From: Laetiporus sulphureus 93-53
Taxonomy: Eukaryota; Basidiomycota; Agaricomycetes; Polyporales; Laetiporaceae
Direction: 5' to 3'
Length of the DNA: 64,000 nucleotides
Assembly (NCBI RefSeq): GCF_001632365.1
Contig: NW_024468555.1
Coordinates: 62,001 to 126,000, forward strand
Positions within the stretch are counted from its first letter, which is position 1; every line of letters begins with the position of its first letter. The notes under the pieces are model-generated. The model was given only the letters and a program-made list of their open reading frames with translations. It was not told the origin of the DNA and searched no databases. The position numbers and the translations under genes are program-made. Shown piece by piece: positions 56,548 to 64,000 of this stretch.

Positions 56548-59500
56548 ATGCCCGCAAGCACCAAAGCCACCCCGCCACAACAGTCCAAACTCGAGGAGAC
56601 ATGGGGCAAGGCGAAACGCAAAGATGCACCTGCCGAGGACAAAGACGCATCCCCTGCTCATGAATCAAAGAAGTTGTCAGGCATGATTCATCCTTATCGT
56701 GGGTGGTTCGCTGTTAATGGCATACGATAGAAGGTGTGCAAGGACGAGGAAAGTCATCAGTCCTACCAAATGGCACGCATCCTTTCCTGTCATGGTCTGA
56801 TCCGGCAGCTGGTTTTGACATAATATACCTGATGTAGAACGGGAAGTCAAAGTGAAGAAACGTCGCATCATCGACTCAGACGATGATGATGCAACATCAA
56901 GTGAGTATGCTTTCTGCACCGCGCGAATTGTACCCTGAATAGTTGAAACGCGAAGTACACTCTGAACGAGCCTCGTCTGCTCCACCTATATCCTCGCCAT
57001 CAACAAATGCAGACGATATGATGGAGGAAGCTGAACCAGATACAAGGCCCCTTAAGAAACGGCCTAGACTTCCGCAATCACGAACCAAGAAAGTCGCTTC
57101 ATCTGTTCGAGATGATATCGGTGCCAAGCAAGTAGAAGAAAGTTCTTCTGACACCGAAGCCGCGGACGAAGAAGTCTTGGATGAAGAAGAAGATGCAGGT
57201 ACTGCGTCCAAGAGGTGAGTGCTTCCCTTAATTCGCAGCGACATACGCATGTAATTTGTATCAGCGCCGAGGCAGCATTATCAAGAACTGAGGAAGTTGA
57301 TATCAAGGGCGGTTGGAAAGCCGGCGATCCGTACGTCGTGAGCCTATCTGGGGGTGGGGGGTAAGATCTGACATACCGGCGGATCGCATGTTCAGAGTAC
57401 CATATTTAGCTTTGGTCAAGGTATTCTCACTCATCGAAGCGACGACGAAGCGTCTGGAGAAGACAGCGCTTTTGACTGCGTTCTTCCTCCTTGTCATACA
57501 GCGGAGTGCTAAGGGTGACTCAAAGTCCCTCCTGCAAAGCGTGTACCTCTGTATCAACCGAGTACGTCTGTAGATGTCCTACTCGTTTCCCTGCTCATCG
57601 CTTTTCAGTTAAGTCCGGACTACGAGGGTATCGAACTCGGTATAGGCGAGAGTCTGCTGGTGAAGGCTATCAGCGAGTCCACCGGCAGGAGTCTCGCGGT
57701 TGTCAAAGCCGACCTGAAGAAAAAAGGTGATCTCGGACTCGTGGCCATGGTCCGTGAATTGCCGTTCCTCTTGAACAAATAGTTAAATTGTCATGCACGT
57801 CCATGCAGGCTTCCAAGAACAGCCAGACGACCCTCCTCAAACCTAAGCCATTGACCGTCCCCAACGTATTCTCCAGCCTCAAGGAGATAGCACTGAGTTC
57901 TGGTCAAAAAGTCAGTCTGCGAAAGACAATTATGGACGATCGTTAACGTACATTCACCTTCAGTCCCAAGAAAAGAAGGTCTCCATCATCACCAAGCTGC
58001 TCGCCGCATGCCAGGGATCCGAAGCAAAGTACATCATTCGTAGTTTGGAAGGCAAGCTGCGGATTGGAAACGCGGAGCGCACAGTCCTGGTGGCGCTCGC
58101 TCATTCGTTCGTGCTCGCTGAGCAGGAGCGCGGTGGGTGTTTTCATTGATGTACATCATCCATACTCATGACTATACAGCGGACAAGCGGCTGAAGCAGG
58201 ACAAGCTCAGTGCTCGACTTGAAGAGGCTGCGGGCATCATCAAGACAGTATACAGGTAGTAGTCATTCCCAGTATCCGGCTCTCCGACGTTGAAGTTTTA
58301 TAACAGTGAGCTACCGACATACGATCGCCTGGTACCTTCTCTGCTTGAAGTCGGCATCGACAAGCTGCATGAAGTGTGCAAGCTCACGCCAGGTATCCCA
58401 CTCAAACCGATGCTTGCCAAGCCCACCAACGGCATAGGCAAAGTGTTGGATACGTTTGAAGGTCACCACTTCACCTGCGAGTACAAATACGATGGCGAGC
58501 GTGCTCAGGTGAGCAATTGTCATTTGGCACTAGTTGTAATCGCGATTCATCCGAGCTATTGATAGGTGCACAGACTGGAGGATGGGACGATCAACATATT
58601 CAGCAGGAATTCCGAGGATATGAGCAAGAAGTATCCTGATCTTGCAGACCAGCTTCCACAGGTATGAATCAGCCCGATTGAGCTGCCGACTCTCGTGTTG
58701 ATGAAAGCTACTACAGTGCATCAAGGATAACACAAAGTCATTTGTTTTCGACGCTGAGGCCGTTGCCATTGACAAGGAGACGGGCAGACTGATGCCGTTT
58801 CAGGAGTTGAGCAAACGAAAGCGCAAGGATGTCAAGGTCGAAGACATCAAAGTCCGAGTGTGCCTGTTTGCATTTGACCTCATCTATCTCAATGGCGAGG
58901 TTCGTCGTAGCCTATTTCATCCTATTACCCTGTACTCACTCCCGCGCAACGTGCAAATCAGCCTTTGTTGAAGAGGCCATTCATTGAGCGAAGGGAACTA
59001 CTCAAGGAGCATTTCCAAGAAGTACCTGGAGAGTTCTGCTTTGCTAAAGGGTCAGACTGCGAGACTACAGAAGAGATACAACAGTTCCTGGAAGTGAGCG
59101 TGAAGGACGGCTGCGAGGGTCTTATGGTCAAGATGCTGGATGGCGAACACAGTCATTATGAGCCCAGCCATAGGAGTGTTAATTGGCTCAAGGTATGTCC
59201 GATGACTGGACAGTGCCACTTCGTTGTGCTGATCTGATGCCGCATACTGCAAATAGCTTAAGAAGGACTACCTAGCAGGCTTGGGAGATTCGCTCGACCT
59301 CGTCGTCGTCGGCGGCTACTATGGCAAGGGCAAGCGCACGAGCGTGTACGGCGCGTTTCTCCTTGCGTGTTACGATGCGGACGCCGAAGAATACCAGACG
59401 ATTTGTAAGATCGGCACTGGTTTCAGCGAGGAGGTGCTCCAGGCACATTATAATATCCTTCAGCCGCTGGAGATGACTAAGCCGCGCGGAGATATCAAGG

Positions 59501-59893
59501 TCGGAGGGGCGAAGCCGGACGTGTGGTTCGAGCCCAAGATTGTTTGGGAGGTGCTCACGGCGGACCTGAGTCTAAGTCCCATCTATACTGCGGCGCAGGG
59601 ACTGGTATGTAGACTGCGTGACTGGCCACTAGTGTTGTTGCCTGAATTCGAAGCCCTTGCAGGTTGACGAGCGTGGCATCTCTCTGCGTTTCCCTCGATT
59701 CATCCGAGTCAGGGATGACAAGAATGCAAATGACGCGACAGGACCTGATCAGGTCGGTCACCCTCCGCTACATACCTGAGCTTTGTCATGCTGATGTGGC
59801 CGACAGATCGCCGAGATGTACGAACGACAAGCACTCGCCCCGAGTAAGGGTGGCAAGAAGGGTGGGGGCGACGCGGACGACGGTTTCTGGTAG
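56548..59893 (+). CDS. LIG1: ATP-dependent DNA ligase I
   Basis: Sixteen exons (56548-56698, 56838-56900, 56956-57214, 57265-57330, 57396-57561, 57609-57749, 57809-57910, 57964-58132, 58180-58255, 58307-58508, 58566-58661, 58717-58899, 58962-59192, 59257-59604, 59663-59752, 59807-59893) give 809 aa. A charged disordered N-terminus holds basic and acidic patches ([16 protein letters not shown]) and a weak PIP-like QSKLEETW. The DNA-binding domain starts [20 protein letters not shown]. The nucleotidyl lysine is in [11 protein letters not shown]; motifs III-V follow ([30 protein letters not shown]) and the OB domain ends with [12 protein letters not shown]. Joins Okazaki fragments in the nucleus. 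An in-frame ATG at 56461 adds 29 residues (TIAFLLLTRVFHK) that could target mitochondria, as in yeast Cdc9. Exon 1 end is uncertain: GT donor at 56699 or GC donor at 56681. Confidence 0.95.
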
Positions 59894-60010
59894 ACAAGAT
59901 CAGCTCATATTGATTATACGGCTGGATAGCATTAGGTAACAATTTTCGATACATATGACCCAAAGAGAAGTCGTGAGGTGTAAAGTACGTTGATTGCAGT
60001 GCGGAGTGCA

Positions 60011-60571
60011 TCACTTCGCAGGTGTCGCACTCTTCGCCGCCAACGCACGTTCGCGTCCACCCATGTACCAGTAGTTGATGAAGCGGATGCCTTGTACTGT
60101 TTGTGCTGTCGCGTTCGTCGCATGACACGCGAAAAGCAGGTAGTTTCTTGGTTCTACACGCCAGGCTGTGCGGGTGTCAACGTCCCGTCTCACGTCGTGC
60201 AGCAGTTGCTACCCACCGAAGCGCATGAAGACCAAACTGAGGAGACGATGAGCAGGATCGACTTGTCCCATTGCGAGCTGTACTTACGAATAGGACGCCA
60301 GTGCCGAAGTCATAGCCCCCGAGATGACTTCTTCATCTTTCCTCAGATCCGCTATGGCCGCGAGGGGCAGACCCCAGTTCGCAACCTATCCTTTGCTACT
60401 TCAGCAGCAATCTCCTCCTGGAAAACGACTACACTAACCGGGCCCCAGAAGTGAGTACCTGCGCTCGACGCGTCAGTGATCGACTGAGCAGGCTGTGACT
60501 CGGCGAGACATACTGAAAAAGTACTCCCGCGCTTTCGGAGACCGCAACCATGCATAGAATGTCGAGGCCAT
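60011..60571 (-). CDS. MPC1: mitochondrial pyruvate carrier subunit 1
   Basis: Exons (minus) 60571-60514, 60458-60439, 60385-60288, 60236-60217, 60165-60011 give 116 aa. The protein starts [20 protein letters not shown], then [19 protein letters not shown], the MPC signature. It continues with [35 protein letters not shown] and [12 protein letters not shown], giving the short amphipathic helix and two to three membrane helices of MPC1. It acts with MPC2/MPC3 in the inner membrane to import pyruvate. Two exons are only 20 nt each (60439-60458 and 60217-60236), yet both are required for the conserved sequence. Convergent with LIG1, 117 bp between stop codons. Confidence 0.95.
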
Positions 60572-61048
60572 GGGTGGTCAGAGGTGAGAAACGGATGGAG
60601 AAAGCGAAGGTTGCCCACGGCCAGCGCGGGGTGGCCAATTTGTGTGCGACGCTTTAGTCGCGTGAGAATGGTACACCAATCGTCAGATGATATTTATGCG
60701 CGTCCACATAGTCAAACGATCTATCGTTAACTTTTAACCGCGATCTCAGTTCATGTAGTTCCAGAAGTTCAATCAACGACACGCCTTCGCAGTGTGGTCC
60801 TCCTGCCCGCTGCTGCCTGCATCATAAAATCCCCGCTCATGGGAACTCGTGCATGCCAAGTGAGCCCTCGGATCCTACATACATGACCTGCCTCGTTCTC
60901 CTCGAGCATGGCACGTTGTGTGCTTCTTAGCAGCCGCCCAATTTAAAGTCCCTCTCCGAGGTCGGAGTGAGATCATCGTTTGTTCGATCCCCTTCTGCCT
61001 CTGTGCCCTTTTCATTTCTCTCTCTCATCTGGACGAACTTCACGGGCT
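60572..61048. promoter_or_regulatory. divergent promoter, MPC1 / Tyr-Gln-rich protein
   Basis: 477 bp between two outward-facing starts. Pyrimidine-rich tracts occur at 60770-60830 and 60980-61035. No supported exon. Confidence 0.35.
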
Positions 61049-61495
61049 ATGCAAGCATACAGTACTGGCAGCGACGCGTACTATCCGCAGACTACACAGT
61101 ATGCTCAGCCACAAGCAACATATTATGCACAGTATACCCAATATCATCCTTATCTTCCGCCCCAGTCCCAGCAAACGAAGGCAGCGCCCGTCTATCCCGG
61201 CTATGCTGCGTCGTATGACTCTCAAGCCCAATTTCCTACGCCCGCACCACCCAAGCGAAAGCTCAGTCGTTCGATACCTGCGGCGCCTACTGCTGCTTCT
61301 GTCCCAAGTCGGTCTGCGACCCCAGCTCAACCGCGCAGATCCACGAAGAAGCAGCAGCACGATAGGAATCCGTCATCCGGCGGTGTTGTCGCTCTCGCCA
61401 GACAATTCACATCTGAATCTAAACAAAGGGTGAATGGACTGACCAGAGCACGGTCAAACTCTCTGGCAAGATTCAGACCCGGTCCGTCGTTGTAG
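61049..61495 (+). CDS. small low-complexity Tyr/Gln/Pro-rich protein
   Basis: A single exon of 148 codons. The N-terminal half is rich in Tyr, Gln, Pro and Ala (AYYPQTTQYAQPQATYYAQY), similar to prion-like or RNA-granule segments. The C-terminal half is basic and Ser/Arg/Pro-rich (PKRKLSRS, QPRRSTKKQQHDRN, RARSNSLARF). No domain is recognised. The basic KRK and RRSTKK motifs could act as nuclear localisation signals. It is preceded by a long pyrimidine-rich leader, supporting the start at 61049. Role unknown. Confidence 0.6.
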   Translation: MQAYSTGSDAYYPQTTQYAQPQATYYAQYTQYHPYLPPQSQQTKAAPVYPGYAASYDSQAQFPTPAPPKRKLSRSIPAAPTAASVPSRSATPAQPRRSTKKQQHDRNPSSGGVVALARQFTSESKQRVNGLTRARSNSLARFRPGPSL

Positions 61496-61579
61496 TTTAG
61501 GCGCCTGTATATACATCTGAATGATTCTGGTTTATCAGATCACCTTTTCGTATCTTTTGATTCTGGGAACGAAATACGG

Positions 61580-62484
61580 ATGGACGACATCGCATATCAG
61601 CCCACCCTTGATGAGCTCCGAGAGGTGCTCTTGCCCATGTGGCCTCCCGGTATCTCGTACGAGGACAGCCGTGGCAACAAATGGCGCGTGCGCTTCCTGG
61701 GGAAGCCTTGGAGAAGCGCAGGGTCGGATGCCATCTTGTGAGCGGCCGCACTAATCACATTGAGGTCACATTTCCGAGCGCCGCACTCATTGATCGCCTG
61801 CACAGAGCTCAACGAATAATCTGCAGCATGTACGCAGTGCTCGCGCGACAGGTAAATGAACTCACCTGCTCCATATCTTTACTCATTATTACTAGGGATA
61901 TTCGTACTTGACGACCGTACGGACTAACTCGGTAAATTTACATGTCTCCGCACAGGAAAATCCCGACCAATACCTTGGTTGACAGAGAAAGCCCCCTCGG
62001 CTACTTTTCGTCGAGTCCTCGACGGATTATGACGTGAGGATATTTTCGACCATGTTCAATGCTTCACAAATGCGGCTGTCGCTCCTCGACGCCCCTACGG
62101 ACGTCGCGAGCCAGCTTGCACAGAGCTTGCGAGCGGTGTTTCCCCGAAGGATCTCCTCCTATTCGGCTGACGAGGACGGCGTGCACATCATCGAAATCAA
62201 GAAAGAGCGTTTCGGATGTGAGCCGCGTTTCGTCCGTATGAGTATCCTGCATTGGTGACGAGGGCATATGTGATACAGCACGCCGGGCGGATATCGATCT
62301 CTTCACAGCGTGTATGCTGCAGTCGTTTAGCTCGATTGGATTCAAGCTGGACGGGAGCGTACCGTTTGGTCTGAGGACGGCGTTGGGACTTGGGCCGCGG
62401 AGGGAGGCATGGATATTCCGAGGCACAACTCGGAGGTCGATGGACTTTACTCGGAAGCAACCGCTTCCAGATGGGCATTCCTGA
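61580..62484 (+). CDS. conserved basidiomycete protein of unknown function
   Basis: Exons 61580-61737, 61806-61851, 61896-61931, 61986-62217, 62309-62484 give 215 aa, every junction in phase. It starts MDDIAYQPTLDELREVLLPMWP and has LGKPWRSAGSDA, ICSMYAVLARQGYSYLT, RKPPRLLFVESS, MRLSLLDAPTDVASQL, DGVHIIEIKKE and, near the end, GLGPRREAWIFRG. The alternation of strands and helices suggests one compact alpha/beta domain. No signal peptide or membrane helix. I know of similar hypothetical proteins in Agaricomycetes but no function. A 36-nt exon (61896-61931) is included. Confidence 0.8.
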
Positions 62485-63133
62485 CTGCATTGCTCGATGG
62501 CTTCCAAATAAGGCTGTACGTTGAGAGCTATGCATTTCATCTGAAACTTGCCGATCGGAGACATCCGTTGAAACAAGCTTTGACCCTCGCATCACCAGTC
62601 GTGAATCCGGATGTTTAGGATATACACACCATCGCACATCAGTATGCTATATTTGATCTATGCTACTGAAAGCATGAACAGTGATCAAGAAGCGTCGAGA
62701 CTCAAGGATCACTTCGCGTCAGATGCCGCTCGTACGTAAAGATACGCAGCGTGGGCATTGTATATCCTTGTAAGCTCAAGTAGCGAGGTTTCTACGATTT
62801 TGTAGGTTCTGATATGCCAAATGACAGGAGAACAAGAGATGAACATACTGGTTTACTGACGGCACTGCTGTATACTCTCATGGATATGACTTGAGCCAGT
62901 CGCTCCCAATCACGGAGAACGTGCATGATGAACTGCTTCTTGAATATGCCCTTATGTCGGGCTGATACAGCCAGATGCGAAGTGAACGTAGCCTGCAGGC
63001 ACGATATCATGATTCGGCTTGTTGAGAATGATGGACCAAACTGGGTAATATCGGAGGTAGACTAACAAAAGAAGACATGCGGTCAGATGTGACAATGGAA
63101 CGACCCATAACGCAGGTTTCTATCCGAAGTCCA
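62485..63133. other. intergenic, 649 bp
   Basis: No supported gene; 3' flanks of the neighbouring genes. Confidence 0.45.
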
Positions 63134-63506
63134 TCAGAGCTCCGATATCGGTTTCGTATTTGTGTTCGTAGTCGGTTTGGGGTTGGGCTTGGAAATAGCA
63201 TGCACCGAAGGGGTCAGTTTTCCCTGAGGGGGATTCTGAGCCCGCCAGGAGGGAGCGGGGCCCGTCGTCGCCGGCGGATAGTAACGGTGCATACGCGTCG
63301 GAGCGCGAGCGGAAGTTCACCATCATCAGAGGCCTCACGTGCCTCCGCCACTGCTTCGACCTCAGCCGCAGGCTCTCTGGACAGAGTCTCGCTTGGCTCA
63401 GTAGCTGTGAGCTCTCCTCTAAGAATATGTTCAGTGTGTTGTTGGCAGGAGAAGAGGGCGCAAGAACTCACTGCGAGTCCTGCGATGTTTGGTCAGGAGA
63501 AGTCAT
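63134..63506 (-). CDS. possible small acidic/basic protein
   Basis: Two alternative models share exons 63506-63472 and the left part of 63418 downward. Reading to the stop at 63214 gives 79 aa; removing a 59-nt intron (63294-63236) and continuing to 63134 gives a longer protein ending [14 protein letters not shown]. The N-terminal part is acidic ([14 protein letters not shown]), followed by an Arg-rich patch in the first model. A plus-strand frame over the same interval is probably a shadow. No family recognised. Confidence 0.3.
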
Positions 63507-64000
63507 TCGGAAGTTATGCCGCTTCAGTGAGTGTGGATGACTCGCTTACAGCTGGGGAGTTTGTGGGCTTCATCGCACCGCGTCGGTGTCCTTATATGTC
63601 TTTCTGAGGCGATGAATATGTCCAGACCTGTGGACATGCCCGGATAGCCATGCTAATACAGCGTGGGTGACTATGCCAACCCAAGGCAAAGCAGTGCCTT
63701 TCCGCGTCTAGTCTTGTGTCGCAATCTGGCGGCATAGCGGCGAGCATAGCGGTGGATGGGCGGGAAGGAGCTCGGCCGCCCGAGGCTAGAGAGGGGGCGA
63801 CGTACGTATATAGGGCACGGCGCGCGGTGTGTGCACAGGTGTGCGCCCCGCCGTTTTTTCTTCCTCACCCGAGGTGGTGGGAGTCCAACAATCATCGCAG
63901 GAGGGCGTTAACCCATGAATCGCGACATTTTATACTAATCAATCAAATGCCATGTGAACTCAGGAGCTGCGTGCATGTTCTCACTGAGTACGTGTGAGAT
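63507..64000. other. right edge, no gene seen
   Basis: GC-rich to mixed sequence, partly the 5' flank of the preceding minus-strand candidate. No supported gene is visible before the window ends. Confidence 0.4.

Overview
The window is about 64 kb of nuclear DNA from a basidiomycete, most likely a wood-inhabiting Agaricomycete. Genes are short, lie close together on both strands, and are split by many 45-70 nt spliceosomal introns; I modelled about 118, with GTRNGY-type donors and YAG acceptors. Other signs are fungal family content (Mid2-like Ser/Thr-rich membrane protein, GT31 galactosyltransferase, GH115 relic, PPZ phosphatase, SGT1) and a basidiomycete-type 118-nt 5S rRNA. No bacterial operon, CRISPR or phage feature is present. 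Exon models were built by hand from reading-frame phase, splice signals and family conservation; coordinates in each entry are my own splice calls.

Layout. 1-13.3 kb is metabolic and housekeeping: a cupin, an L-rhamnose-1-dehydrogenase, a divergent KARI-like protein, an RBM39/Rsd1-type splicing factor, an HSL-family hydrolase, a D-serine dehydratase-like enzyme and a Rab4-like GTPase. 13.7-17.3 kb holds a 338-bp foldback MITE, a repeat-bearing coiled-coil protein and a decayed GH115 glucuronidase. 17.3-28.3 kb is a gene-poor island containing three paralogs of a family I cannot name, plus diverged repeats. 28.3-36.4 kb carries a Ser/Thr-rich single-pass membrane protein, an inverted pair of 5S rRNA loci (one intact, one deleted), a conserved membrane protein and a GT31 transferase. 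38.6-43.3 kb has a GST, SGT1, a Cys/His-rich protein, DHFR and mitochondrial bL36. 44.7-47.6 kb is a second unstable patch: a glyoxalase I pseudogene, an orphan gene flanked by a 200-bp direct repeat, and the second MITE copy. 47.9-62.5 kb returns to housekeeping: a DMT transporter, PPZ phosphatase, ribosomal uS17, a putative multi-spanning membrane protein, DNA ligase I, MPC1 and two lineage-type proteins.

There is no single pathway cluster. The most unusual items are: (i) a compact bacterial-class KARI homolog in which the catalytic His and Lys appear replaced; (ii) the three-member paralog family with identical intron positions, sitting among duplicated upstream sequence; (iii) a raised frequency of GC-AG introns, three of five being 3n long and stop-free, which suggests regulated retention; and (iv) two genes (GLO1, GH115) broken by small indels or a stop while their neighbours are intact.
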